Program-made: the position numbers and the translations under genes | In this document: in pieces, positions 33,470 through 43,799 of the stretch | How positions within the stretch are numbered: position 1 is the stretch's first letter | Layout of the letters: each line of letters starts with the position of its first letter | Notes under the pieces: generated by a model | The model's input: the letters and a program-made list of their open reading frames with translations, nothing else | What the model was told of the DNA's origin: nothing | The model's database searches: none | Assembly (NCBI GenBank): GCA_963575745.1 | Contig: CAUYUJ010019945.1 | Coordinates: forward strand, 62,001 to 126,000 | Direction: 5' to 3' | DNA length: 64,000 nt | Source: Prorocentrum cordatum | Lineage: Eukaryota > Sar > Dinophyceae > Prorocentrales > Prorocentraceae

Positions 33470-34060
33470 CGAGGCTCAGGGGCAACGAGAAGGGGGGGGG
33501 GTAACTGGGCTCAGGGGGGAGCGCATCGGCCGCGGATCGCCCATGCATCGCCGACAGCGGCCTCATGGACCACCCCCTCCCAGGAACGTTGCGGTCTTGC
33601 CGTCGGTGTGCCTGTCGCCGATCTATCTGCGATGCACCGCGGGTGGGACTTCGATGCTTCCAACCCCGAGCTGGTCCTGCCTCTATCGTTCCCCCCTCGG
33701 AGGTCCCCGTGCCGTCTGCGTGGAATCCGCCGCCGACCTCCAGAGGAGCTGCTCCCGGGAACGCGCGCGCCAGGAGTGGCATCGGCGCCCGTCCCGTCGA
33801 GCACGAGCCGTCGCCGTGGGACTTCCCGACCGCGGCGGCCTGGCAGGACCCCCTGCCGGGCACGCGGCTGGTCGGCTCCTCCGCCGGCAGCAGCACGTCG
33901 ACGGCCGCGAGCTCGGGCCTCACCGCCGGCGCCGGCGGCTGGGAGGGGGGCGTGCGGTGGAGCACCTGCCTGTAGGCGGCAGGCGGCCTTGTCCTGCGCC
34001 GCACCCAGCTCCTCCAGGGACAGCAGCCTGCACAGGCACAGACGTGGGGAGATCTGCGCG
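33470..34060. other. Repeat-derived GC-rich region without recognised gene
   Basis: 33470-33710 is the second copy of the 650-930 repeat. The remainder is GC-rich, open in several frames, with no conserved motif. Confidence 0.45.
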
Positions 34061-34065
34061 GATTC

Positions 34066-34102
34066 CTCCTCCTCCTCCTCCTCCTCCTCCTCCTCCTCCT
34101 AC
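34066..34102 (+). repeat. (CCT)n at the 5' junction of LINE-C
   Basis: Twelve CCT units, followed immediately by RT-coding sequence. Confidence 0.9.
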
Positions 34103-35744
34103 TTCTCCATGTTTGTCAACTTTCGGGGTGCCAGCGGTTATTCATACAAAGTCGAGCGAAGGGTGAAACAGGGGTGTCCGCTATCGGGTTCGCTCTTCGC
34201 CGTCTGCTTTGACCCTGTGCTTCGGTACCTGCATAGCTTCTCTGGCTCCATGTACGACCCCGAGTTCTCGCTCCACGTTCGCGGATGACCTCGCCATAGT
34301 CGCAGTTAACATGTACAGCTCTCTCCCCAAAGTCCTCCGTGGGCTCCTTGAACAGGCGAAAAGTACGGGGCTCCATATACACATTGCGAAGACCCACATC
34401 ATTTTACCTCGTCGCTTCGATCCTGGTGCCGTTCGGGAGGCTTTTAAACGATGGGGCCTCAAGATTCGGAAGTTCAAGCTATCTGGTCATGGGAAACTTC
34501 TGGGTATTATTATTATTGGGATTGGTTCTCGGGGGCTCTGCTGGCAAGGGCCAGCCTCCTCCCTTACCAAAAGAAGTTTCCATCTTAAGTCGCTCGGCTT
34601 GTCCTTCTGTCAGAATGTGGAGGCGTATAACATCTACTGCTTCCCTGTTTGCACGTACGTCGCGCAGCTATTCCCTCCGTCTGCTCATATTCTGAAGGTC
34701 GGGGCCAAATCCATAACACGCTTCACTTGTGGCACCAACAACGCGATTACCCCCTGCATGATGTATAACCTGACCGCTTTTGGCATCACGATTGGTGTGG
34801 GAAGACTAGGTCTATATTGTAAAACTGCTGCCTATAGATTATGCTGTAAGTGTGTGGCCTTTGACCGCAACAAGAGGAAACTTGCTGAACAAATTAAGGG
34901 AGACGACTGGGTGGTAGCATATCGGTCGCAGCAGCTGTACAATAACTCAAGTTTAGAGTACCTCGACTGCGTGTGGACGGAACTGTCTGCAATTCCTGGC
35001 ATCCCGACCGACCCGCTGCTCGTCGGCTTGCAGGCAAACGCAATGCGACTATACCAGTTTCATCGTGCCCCTTCCAGTTGCTTGGCATCGCTCGGACGTG
35101 TGCATTCCTCCGTCGGCGAGGACCATCGAGGAGCATCCTTGATCATTTGGCGAAAAAGCCACGCACGAAACCGAACAAAACACAGGGAAGGGACGTCAGA
35201 GCGATGGCCAGGTTGCCGTCCGTCAATCTCCATGCGTATCAAGCACTTTTATCCTGAATGCTCTGAGCAGATCGTCCATCGTCAGCGTATGCGAATGGAG
35301 CTTGTTGGCCGTGATCTTCCTCCGTTCATCCTCACCTCCACCCTCGAGACCAACTCGAATTGCTGGAACACCACGTCCCGATATGGATCGGGGACCCAGA
35401 ACTGTCTATTTGGATGTGCGGCCATGGGTGGGGATACTCTCCAGCATTACCTCCGTTGTCCTGCCTTTCAACCTGATGCGATGACCCTCCTCCCCCTCCT
35501 TCTTCCTAATTGGGCCACGGGTGAGGTTAGTTCCTGGATCATTGGGATCCCCCCTTCCCTCTCTCGCCAGGTTGTTCTACATATCAGCCTTGCTCTCGAT
35601 TTAACCCTGAGAGCGTTCAATCAGCTCCATGTCAGTGGTTTTCCTGATCGTGCGCGCGCATCTCAATTAATTCGGGCTCGTGTTCGTTCGATCGCTGCTT
35701 CCCCTGCTCCTGCTCGACGGCTTCTGCAAGGGGAGCCAGTCTGA
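34103..35744 (+). pseudogene. LINE-C: 5'-truncated non-LTR reverse transcriptase fragment
   Basis: RT motif B is in one frame (VKQGCPLSGSLFAVCFDPV, about 34165-34230) and motif C in another (FADDLAIV, about 34277-34300), so at least one frameshift lies near 34270. The thumb and C-terminal part follow, ending in a C-x3-C...H...C knuckle (CLFGCAAMGGDTLQHYLRC, about 35400-35460) and a stop at 35744. Around 34950-35230 the segment RGPSRSILDHLAKK sits in a different frame and matches LINE-F, so two compensating shifts are likely there. The canonical QG motif B separates this lineage from LINE-A and LINE-B. Endonuclease, ORF1 and RT motif A are missing: a typical 5'-truncated copy, not functional. 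Confidence 0.88.
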
Positions 35745-35810
35745 CTCGACGTTCCACATGGCGGCGGCTGGGGCGGGATAGCCTACGGCGGGAACGGAGT
35801 GCGCTCTTCT

Positions 35811-35914
35811 CCTCCTCCTCCTCCTCCTCCTCCTCCTCCTCCCCCTCCTCCTCCTCCTCCTCCTCCTCCTCCTCCTCCTCCTCTTCATTCTCTTCCTCCT
35901 CCTCCTCCTCCTCC
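35811..35914 (+). repeat. (CCT)n between LINE-C and LINE-B
   Basis: About 100 bp of CCT. It is at once the 3' flank of LINE-C and the 5' flank of LINE-B, whose spliced leader starts within the last CCT unit. Confidence 0.95.
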
Positions 35915-35936
35915 TCCGTAGCCATTTTGGCTCAAG
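35915..35936 (+). other. Perfect dinoflagellate spliced-leader (DinoSL) relic at the 5' end of LINE-B
   Basis: All 22 bases match the published DinoSL consensus: a T, then CCGTAGCCATTTTGGCTC, then AAG. It is not an SL RNA gene, since no donor GT follows; GCTGATGCACC follows instead. It therefore represents the 5' end of a trans-spliced transcript copied into DNA. LINE-B ORF1 begins about 125 bp downstream. Confidence 0.93.
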
Positions 35937-36060
35937 GCTGATGCACCGAGGGGGCTCCGCGCCTCCGTGCCAAACTGGGATAGCTCTGTCTCCCGAGCCA
36001 GTCTGAAGTGCTTTTGTGAGCTCCTGTCGGAGCATACTTTGTGAGCTCCTGCAGGAGCGG

Positions 36061-37074
36061 ATGGTCAAGCATGGCAAGCAGGGCTTCTCCATCTGCGTGC
36101 AGTGTGGCAACTGGGCGTGGAATTGGAGGCTCAAGAAGCAGAAAGGGGTGTGCGCTGTCTGCAACACCCCTCAGCCAGGATGGAGTACTACGACGAGCGG
36201 CACGTGGTGGGCGCCGTGGTCCTCGGGCGGTGGATGGCATGACCATGGGCAGTCTCAGCCGTCTCTCGCCAACTTTGGGGACTACCTGTCGAAGGCTCTT
36301 GCTGGTGCAGGCCTCGATGGGGACCCTGACGCGGCGCGCCTTGCGACGGAGTTCAGCACCCTGGCGTCCCAGAAGCTCGCGGCGGCCCCTGCGCCGCCGC
36401 CCAAGCCCCAGCATGCTCTGCTCAAGGAGGCTACGGCGGATTGCTCTCGCAAGCAGGAGGCTTTGGAGAAGGCCGCGAAGAAGCTGGAACAGTCCCGCCT
36501 CCAGCTTGAGAAGGACCAGGCCAAGTTCGACGAGGCGGCGGACGCCGTCTTGGCCGCTGATCTGCACCGTCTGGAGGTGCAGGAGGCGGCGAACCCGCCC
36601 GAGGCGGCCACCAAGCTGTCGGGCTTCGCCCTGGACCCTGGGCTGTTCGAGTGCCTCGATGAGCTGGAGGAGTCCGACAGGCAGGCGCTTGAGCATTTCC
36701 AGAAGCAGCTGGTGGAGGTCACCCAGCTGGTCGACGCCAAGCAGAAGGAGTTCCAGGACTTGCTGGAGCGCACGAGGACGGCGCACACGGCGGCGGCGGC
36801 CAAGCGGCGCAAGCGCGGCGCCGATGGCGAGGCCGTTGCTGGCGGCGGCGCCGAAGGCACGCCCGCGGCGGGCTGCGCCGCTGCTGGGCCCAGCAAGGCG
36901 AAGGTCGTGGTGCAGGAGAGCGACCAGAAGGCCATGCTGGAGCGCATCAAGAGCTGCGCCCAGGCGCAGGCGCGTGCGGCCGCTGATTGCAAGGCCGCTG
37001 GCGCTGGCAAAGGCGGCAATGCGGGCGCTGGCAAGGGCGTTGCGGCTGCTGGTGCTGGTGCAGGCTGTGTTTAG
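36061..37074 (+). CDS. LINE-B ORF1, zinc-ribbon and coiled-coil protein
   Basis: The first ATG in frame is at 36061; the open frame extends upstream to about 36007. Near the N-terminus is a zinc ribbon, ICVQCGNW...GVCAVCNTPQPGW. Then comes a Gly/Trp-rich linker (about 36180-36270) and a helical, charged region with KLEQSRLQLEKDQAKFDEA and related heptad-like repeats (about 36430-36790), probably a coiled coil. The C-terminus is Ala/Gly-rich with AQARAAADCKAAGAGKGGN. It has the same domain order as LINE-A ORF1. Likely an RNA-binding retrotransposition cofactor, by analogy. It ends GTT TAG C, where ORF2 begins in the +1 frame. Confidence 0.85.
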   Translation: MVKHGKQGFSICVQCGNWAWNWRLKKQKGVCAVCNTPQPGWSTTTSGTWWAPWSSGGGWHDHGQSQPSLANFGDYLSKALAGAGLDGDPDAARLATEFSTLASQKLAAAPAPPPKPQHALLKEATADCSRKQEALEKAAKKLEQSRLQLEKDQAKFDEAADAVLAADLHRLEVQEAANPPEAATKLSGFALDPGLFECLDELEESDRQALEHFQKQLVEVTQLVDAKQKEFQDLLERTRTAHTAAAAKRRKRGADGEAVAGGGAEGTPAAGCAAAGPSKAKVVVQESDQKAMLERIKSCAQAQARAAADCKAAGAGKGGNAGAGKGVAAAGAGAGCV

Positions 37075-37078
37075 CGCG
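37066..37078 (+). other. Candidate +1 ribosomal frameshift site, LINE-B ORF1/ORF2
   Basis: TGT GTT TAG C: slipping from GTT to TTT places the ribosome on AGC in the ORF2 frame. The first ATG of ORF2 is only at 37265, beyond the first two endonuclease motifs, so starting there would delete catalytic residues. A shift, non-AUG start or similar is therefore needed. Confidence 0.55.
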
Positions 37079-40000
37079 GCTCGCTCCCCGTCCTGCAGGG
37101 GGGAATCTGCAGGCGTACCTCATCCAGAGTCTGATGACGACACGTCCTTGGACATCTTTTTCGGCAACATCACGGAGTGGGGCCCGCAGGCTGCGCGTTT
37201 CTTAGCCCAGGAGCAGGAGCGCAGCATCGTGGCCCTAGTTGAGACACACAAAGGAGAGAAGGACATGCCAGACATCTGCCAGGCGATCGATAAAGACGGC
37301 TGGCGTCTGGCTTACACGGCCGCCCGCCCTTCGGGCAAGTCAGAGGCTGGCTTGTCTGGTGGCGAGTGGATTCTGGCGAAGAAACATGTGGCGACGTCGA
37401 GCTTTGAGAGTGCTCGGCGTACGGCTCTCGCTGCTGGGCGCCTGGACCCCTGCCGTGGCTTCGTGCCGACGGTGATCCACACCAGGGGCGGCAACTTGAT
37501 CCTGATCGCTGCCTACCTCCAGCCTGGCATCGGCGTGAAGGGCTGGAACCATGACGTGCTGGTGGCGCTGGGGGCTTTCACGCGCGCGCTCGCTGACCCC
37601 TGGCTGGTGATGGCGGACTGGAACATCGAGCCCGCGGCCTTGCGGGGCACTGGTTGGCCCCAGAAGCTCGGTGCCGTCGTGGTGACGCCGTCCTGCCGAG
37701 CGACCTGCGACAAAGGGCCAGGACGGATGTACGATTATGGTCTCGCCAGTGTTGGTTGTCCCGAGGTGTCGCTTCGAGCTGAGTTGCGTGTGCCATGGAA
37801 GACACACTGTGGAGTGGTTGTTACTGTGAAGGCTGCCCGTGCTCAGCGATGGCATAGGCACCTGGCAGTGCCCAAGCCTCTTCCCGTTCGTGATAGACCC
37901 GTTGCAGTTGCTGATCCTGCGAGTAAGCGGTCTAAAAAGAGAGAAGAGCAGAGGCAGAGGCGCATGCAGGCGCTTCCCATCGAGTTCCAGGAGGGCTTCG
38001 ACGAGCTGGAGCCGCCAGCGCCTCCGCCAGCGCCCACTGTGTCTTTCGCCATTCCTGAGGAGACTTGGTTTGAAGCTCAGACACAGGTGCATTGGGAGGG
38101 CCTCCCCCAGTTGTTTGAGGAGCAGCCAGAGGGTGCCCGTGGCAAAGTTGCAGCTTTTGACAGCAGTCAGCACGTTGTCTTTGAATGGCAACCTGAGGAG
38201 CGTGCTCGGCTGGATGAGTCCTACGGAGCTTGGATTTCTACATTGGAGCGTGCCACTTTGATTCACGAGCAGGTTGATGCCAGTACTTGGATGCAGTTCT
38301 CAGGTCGTGCTCGCGGCCCTGCTTGCTATTGGGCCAAGGTCACTTCCTCCCCTGGGCGCGCTCACATGAAGAACGAGCAGGCCGAGTGGTGGGGTGTTGT
38401 CAGCACTTTGCTTTTTCGGCATGCGGCTCTCCGTGACAATGGAGCTGATCATGCTCAGGCTGTTTACTGTGCACGTGAAGTACAGGCCAGAATTGGAGTC
38501 TTGCCTGCTGATAAGACGGTCGAGTACTTCGGCAAGAAGGCCACCGCTGAGGAGGTTGAGTTGTGGAAAGCTATGGCTGCTGATTTGGATCGCGTCCCTG
38601 TTGGCCAGCTCACTTCCTTGGTGGACACCGCGCGCAAGTGGGCGGACTTGTCGACCTCTCGGGCCCTGTTAGCTTCGCGCTCGTCCTTTGTCAAGTGGGT
38701 GAAGGAGTCCTGGTCATCCAAGCCTGGTGCTGTACATCGGCATGCGAAGCAGGCTCCGCCCTTGGAGTGGGAGGGCCGCGACGCGGCAGGTGCTATCACC
38801 ACGGACAGGCAGACGATGCCCCAGACGTCGGCCTCTGAATGGAATGCGATGTGGCGAGATCCTGTCGATCAGCCTGCATATATTTTGTATATGATGGACC
38901 AGTGTCTGTCAGCTGCTCGAGATGACCCACTTCCTGCTATTACCATCATGGACGTGGGCGCTGTGCTGCCCACGCTGCCAGCGAAGAAGGCGAAGGGCGT
39001 GGACGTGCTGAACCCCATTGATATTCAGCGACAGCCATTGGTGGCAAGGCAGTGTCTTGTGGATATATTGAATAATTTCGAGCAGGCTGGCGCCTGGCCG
39101 TCGTCCCTCAGCTCGGTCCTGGGTGCTGCGACTCCCAAGGAAGCTGGGGGCAACAGAGTGTTGGGTCTTGTTCCGACGCCGCACAAAATATGGTCAAAGG
39201 TGCGTGCGAAACATTCAGGTGAATGGTCAGCTGCCCAATCTGCATTTTGGGATACTGCTATTGCTGGATCTTCAGCGCTCAGAGCGGCATTGATCAGAGC
39301 TGTGATGGATGAAGGCGCCAACGCCTTGTCTTTTGAGCATGCGACACTGTTCTTGGGCCTCACTAAGTTCTACGACTCGGTGTCTTTCGTGTTGCTCATG
39401 CAGGCTGGCTTGAACATCGGATTTCCAGCAATCATCCTCTTACTGGAAGTGGGTCTTTACTCTTCTCCCAGGCTTTTGAAGAAGGGCCAGATGATATCGG
39501 ACGCCGTGGTGGTTTCACGTTCGATCGTCGCTGGTTCTGGACATGGCGTTCCGCTCGCCAAAGTTATGCTTCATCAGTTGCTGGATGAGGTTCACCGTGC
39601 TTGTCCCCCGACTGGATTGTGGAGTTATATTGATGATATTGTCGGTCGGGCGGAGGGCAAAAAGCAGCAGGTGATTGATGCTTTGGACGCTTCTGCTGAC
39701 GCTATGGCCACTGGGCTCAAGAAGCTCAGGTTGAAGATTTCGGACAAAACGGAGCTTGTCGCCAGTTCTGATGAGATTGGTGTGGAGTTACAGCGTCGAC
39801 TGGTTCGCAAAGGTATCCCTGTGCAGTTTGTGCGCTCCACTGTCGACTTGGGCTCTGATGCTGCTGCAGGGCGACGGCGGACAGCGCCTCGGATGATGAA
39901 ACGACGTGCGCAGGCTCGACGGCGGCAGCGAAAAGTTATGCGATTGAGGCAGCCTCCCAAGACCAGGTTCATCACCAAGAAGCTCTACACCACTGGAGTG

Positions 40001-42130
40001 TTACCTGCTGCAGTCTTTGGGGGCACCCCTCCATCTTCTCTGTTGGCTTTGAGGCGGGATGCTGCAGCTAGTGTTGCTGGGTCGAAGCGTGGCAGGTGTT
40101 TGAATTCGGTTATCCAAGCTGTGTTTGGGGTTTCTGATCCAGGCATAGATTTGAGGAAGCAGATGATGAAGGAGTGGATTGCTGTGTGGCTTTCCCAGCC
40201 GATGCTCCATCCTCGCATTCGCAAGATGTGGCCGATCACACTGGCGAAGCTGCGTCGTGGCGCTGCTGAGCGACAGGTGGTGAAGTGGAAGGATGTGCGC
40301 GGCCCCATCGCCGCGGTGCAGGCCACGCTCTTGCAGATTGGCTGGGATCCGCGAAGTCCTGATGTCTGGTCACGTCCTTTGCCAGATGGTACGATCGATG
40401 ATTGGCTGTTCCCTGCTTTCGGTGATGAGAAGTTCGCTACAGCTGTTCCTTCGCACTTCGAGGATATGCTCGGCGCTTTCATGGATGATTGTGTTCAGCT
40501 GCAGTGGAAGGAAGCGGCCCACCATGAGGCGGGCGAGGATCTGGCAGCAGGAGCGGACATGACGACGGTGCAGATTGAGCTGAACCGCCTGGCTGCCAAG
40601 TTCAAGTTCGACGAGTGGGCCGCCGACATTGCCGTCATCTCGGGGGGCCAGTGGACTCGTGAGCGGCAGATTGCCGCAGGATATTCCTGCCCGCCGCTTT
40701 GCCCCCGATGTAAGGAGCAGCCTGAGACTTTAGCTCGCCGCATTTGGCTATGCCCAGCCAATGGCGGACATGATGACTTTTCAAAAACGGATTTTTTGAC
40801 CCCCCAGGCCCTCGCGGGCCTTGAGGCCCAGCCGGCCTTGTGGCTCAGGGGTGTGCCCTCGAAGGACCTCACGGTGCCTAGGTTTGTTGAGACTGCGGAA
40901 ACGGCCCAGGAGGTCCTTCTAGGGGATGGCTGTATTGCCGATTTCTGCTCGGAGCCTGGAGGCCCTCCTGTGTTTATCTTCGGTGACGGATCTGGGGGCG
41001 AGTTCAGCTCTGATCCCAGGCGTAGGCGATGCGGCTCGGCTGCGGTGATGATGTGCCAGGACCCCTCGTCGCCTAATTCTTGGGTGCCCCAGTGCGGTGT
41101 AGGACAGGTTTTGTCAGGCCGTCGGCAAACGGTCCCTAGAGCAGAGCTCCAGGCCTTCTGTCTCGCGCTTGAGCACTCGCAAGGTCCGTTATGCTATATT
41201 ACCGACTGCAAGAGTTTGCTTTCTGATTGGCACGGTGGCCGTGCCTCCACCCCTCGGGGCCCGAACGGGGACTTGTGGGTTCGTGTTTCTCGGGCTCTCC
41301 GCTCCCGTGGCCCTGGGGAGGTTTCGCTTTTCTGGACGCCCTCCCACACGGAGGAAAATCTGCCGTCGGTAACTTCCCCGTTTGATATGTTTATGTGCCA
41401 GGGCAACGCCAGTGCCGACGCCTATGCGGGGGTGGTGGCCCAGTGGTCCTGGGATTGGTGTGTGGTGGCCCCTCCCCCTCGGACTGACCTGTGGGATACG
41501 ACGGCGGCACTGGTGCGTAGAAGGGCCAGAAGGGCGATGATGCTGGCGCTCGAGGTTGAACCTTGGGAAGGTGTCAGAGCTCCGCCAGCGCCCAAGGTCC
41601 GCAAGCCCACTAAATTCGACCAGGCAATCCGCGACAGTGCGCACAAGTTTCGCCCGTTCGCTGGTCGCTGGCGTTGCGATGTGTGCAAGATGATTGTCCC
41701 GAGGAGCCAGGTGCTCGCTGTCGCCTCGACCCCGTGCCGCGTTCCGATCCCGTCGCGGCCGTCGGATTCGGCTGAAACGTTGGGTTTGAGCCCTGAGTTT
41801 GGAGAGGGTTTCGAGGCGATCTCGGGAGAGGTGTGGGTTGGCGCTGTGAAGCTTCACCACAGCCACCGCCTCGCCAGGATGTGTGCGTTCGGGCTGACCT
41901 TCTGTCAGCGATGTGGTTTCACAGCCACGACAGACGGTCGGTGGCTTCAGAGAGTGTGTGCCCCCCCCACTCGAAAGGGGGGCGAAAACCTCAAGCGAAT
42001 TAAGAAGGGTGTTTTCCGTCTTATCGGGGCCCACCCGTGGCCTTGCGTGAGGCGGCGGCGCTGGATGCTGCTGCGCGAGCCCTCCCGCCACCCCCTTGGG
42101 AAGGAACTGGGGGCGTGGGTGGTGCCGTGA
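37075..42130 (+). CDS. LINE-B ORF2, endonuclease-RT-RNase H polyprotein (RT active site altered)
   Basis: Endonuclease (about 37150-37825) shows FFGNITEW, VALVETHKGE, LILIAAYLQPG, VMADWN, YDYGLAS and THCGVVV. The RT (about 39100-39780) shows motif A as LFLGLTKFYDSV, with Gly (GGC) where the catalytic Asp (GAC) is expected; an unusual motif B, IVAGSGHGVPLAKVML; and motif C, YIDD. A knuckle CPPLCPRCKEQPETLARRIWLC lies near 40690-40755. RNase H (about 40975-41440) retains GDGSG, PRAELQAF, ITDCKSL, WTPSHT and GNASADAYAG. Two further Cys pairs (CDVC, CQRC) follow near 41675 and 41905. The last 35 residues look out of frame. Endonuclease and RNase H appear complete; polymerase activity is doubtful because of the Asp-to-Gly change. 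Confidence 0.9.
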
Positions 42131-42414
42131 GGCCAATGGAGGAGAGGCCCTTTTTTGATGAGTATGTGGCCCGCTCGTCCGATCGCCCTGTCGGAGAGCT
42201 GGCCGACGTGATGACGGTCTGCGAGGACGCCCCACCCGTGGGCGAGGACGCGGCTGCTGCTTTTGCTGCCGCTGCCGCTCGCTTGCTTGTGGAGAATGAG
42301 CTTGAGGGAGTCGCTCCCCAGCTCAGAGCCCAGGGTCAGGGGCAGACAGTGCTCGCTGGTGCTCGTGTGCAGGGGTTGGGCAGCGGTGGTGATGATAGCG
42401 GTGACAGTGATTGA
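42023..42414 (+). pseudogene. Probable shifted C-terminal tail of LINE-B ORF2
   Basis: From about 42025 the next frame reads GPPVALREAAALDAAARAL and continues to an acidic end, GGDDSGDSD. This is better protein-like sequence than the overlapping ORF2 end (RRRRWMLLREPSRHP). A one-base indel near TATCGGGGCCCAC would add about 130 residues to ORF2. It could instead be a separate small ORF. Confidence 0.45.
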
Positions 42415-42452
42415 ACTGGCCACGTGAGTGGCATCGCAGCATGATCCAGCAT

Positions 42453-42612
42453 GATCCTCCTCCTCCTCCTCCTCCTCCTCCTCCTCCTCCTCCTCCTCCT
42501 CCTCCCCCGTCGTCGTCGTCGTCGTCTCCTCCTCCTCCTCCTCCTCCTCCTCCTCCTCCTCCTCCTCCTCCTCCTCCTCCTCCTCTTCCTCCTCCTCCTC
42601 CTCCTCCCCCCT
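42453..42612 (+). repeat. (CCT)n tail of LINE-B, interrupted by (CGT)6
   Basis: About 160 bp of CCT with an internal CCCCGTCGTCGTCGTCG block, directly after ATGATCCAGCATGATC. Confidence 0.95.
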
Positions 42613-42614
42613 GC

Positions 42615-42725
42615 TCCTCGTGGCGCTGGGCCCCCCTTTGGCGGCCTTTCCGGCGCCGCGCGCCAGGGAAGAGGGGTCCAGGGCCGGTCCATGAAGTCCG
42701 CGCGGGTCTCCTGAGGTTTCTGGTT
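42615..42725. mobile_element. Fragment of the GGGGAAC-TIR MITE family
   Basis: GGCGCTGGGCCCCCC, GCGCGCCAGG, GGGGTCCAG and GTCCGCGCGGGTCTCCTGAG occur in family order. The left terminus is absent, probably lost into the CCT tract. Confidence 0.6.
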
Positions 42726-42790
42726 GTGCCGTTTGTCTGATCCTGGACACCCCATACGTCGGGTCGCCTGCCGCGCCGCAGCCGCTTTAA

Positions 42791-42995
42791 GGGGAACAAA
42801 ATGTGGCATGAACATGAAAATTCGGAGGTCCGCGCGGATTTCTCGGATCGGCGCTGGGGCCCCCCCGGCGGCGCCTCCGGCGCCGCCCGTGAAGGCCCTG
42901 GCGCGCTCCGCGCGCCGGGGAGGGGGGTCCAGCGCCGATCCGAGAAATTCGCGCGGGCCTCTGAGTTTTTATGTTTATGTCAGTCTTCGTTCCCC
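42791..42995. mobile_element. MITE, GGGGAAC-TIR family, intact copy 1
   Basis: Starts GGGGAAC and ends GTTCCCC. The arms of about 65 bp include TTCGGAGGTCCGCGCGGATT and TCTCGGATCGGCGCTGG, with their inverse on the right. A GC-rich centre contains CCTGGCGCGCTCCGCGCG. No protein coding. No clear target duplication. Confidence 0.85.
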
Positions 42996-43403
42996 TGGCT
43001 TTCGGCCTCTCATCGACGCACGGCCGCCGCTCCCGCGCCGAGATGTTTCTGGGAAGCCAGCTCCGCGAGCGGATTCGCTGCCCCCCCTTGACACAGCGGG
43101 CCCACCGAGTCAGAAGTTGGCATGCGGCCCACAGAGCCCCGGGGCACCGCACGAGGCTCAGGGATGGCGCAGCATGTGCGCCTGCAGTGGAAGCCCATAC
43201 CAAGAAACACCCTGCTTCCTCCAAGGTGCCCTGAGATTCTTGGGTTTCGATTGTTTTGTTATGGAAAGCGTGACGCTCCCACACCACAAATCAATGCACG
43301 CCCTGGGGTCTCAGGGCTGGGTTTCTTGTGGAAGGTCTCGTGTGGCCGAGCTCCTATTGAGGATCTTTGATGGGTAGATTTCATACCGCGTATGCCTGCT
43401 TAG
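42996..43403. other. No recognised gene
   Basis: Mixed-composition spacer between two MITEs. Short frames only, no conserved motif. Confidence 0.4.
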
Positions 43404-43573
43404 CGGAACGGACAATGACATAAACATAAAATCCCCGAGGTCCGCGCGGATGTCTCGGGTCGGCGCTAGATCCCCCTCCCTGGCGCACGGGGCGCGCCAG
43501 GGGGGTCCAGCGCCGATCCGACAAATGCACGCGGACCTCCGAATTGTTATGTTAATGTCATTGTCTGTCCCCC
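43404..43573. mobile_element. MITE, GGGGAAC-TIR family, copy 2
   Basis: GGAACGGACAATGACATAAA at the left and its inverse near 43550-43573. The inner arms GAGGTCCGCGCGGATGTCTC and CCAGCGCCGATCC are diverged from copy 1 but in the same order. The centre is shorter. Confidence 0.83.
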
Positions 43574-43799
43574 TACTGCTGTATCCCTCCCCCTCACAAC
43601 CGACCCGATCGGTTCCTCTCCTCCGCCTCGTGCTCCCAAAAAACCGGCGCGCCGCCCAAGGCGACGTGCCCAGCACCCCGGCGCTCGGGCGGCCGGGCGG
43701 GGAGCAAAGGCTGCGGGTTGCGTCACCGCTCCACGCCCCAGCCCAGCCTCGTTTATCTGCCCCCATCCCCACCAGGCCGCGCCGCCGAGGCTGGCCCCG

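Larger units (their letters stand above)
35915..42455 (+). mobile_element. LINE-B, full-length non-LTR retrotransposon with a leader-capped 5' end
   Basis: Runs from the spliced leader through ORF1 and ORF2 to a (CCT)n tail. Both flanks are (CCT)n in the sense orientation. Frames are long and mostly open. Known damage: the RT catalytic Asp is replaced by Gly in motif A, and there is a probable frameshift near 42025 in the C-terminal tail. The 5' leader region contains two hairpin-forming GAGCTCCTGNNGGAGC blocks (36019 and 36042), also seen in LINE-E. Confidence 0.9.

Noticed and set aside
35915-35936. An SL RNA gene
   Set aside because: A functional SL RNA gene needs a GT donor after the leader and an Sm-type site; the leader here is followed by GCTGATGC and a LINE.
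36041-37069. Upstream extension of LINE-B ORF2 over ORF1
   Set aside because: Same situation: ORF1 in frame 1 carries the zinc ribbon and coiled coil, while this frame is Arg/Ser-rich shadow.
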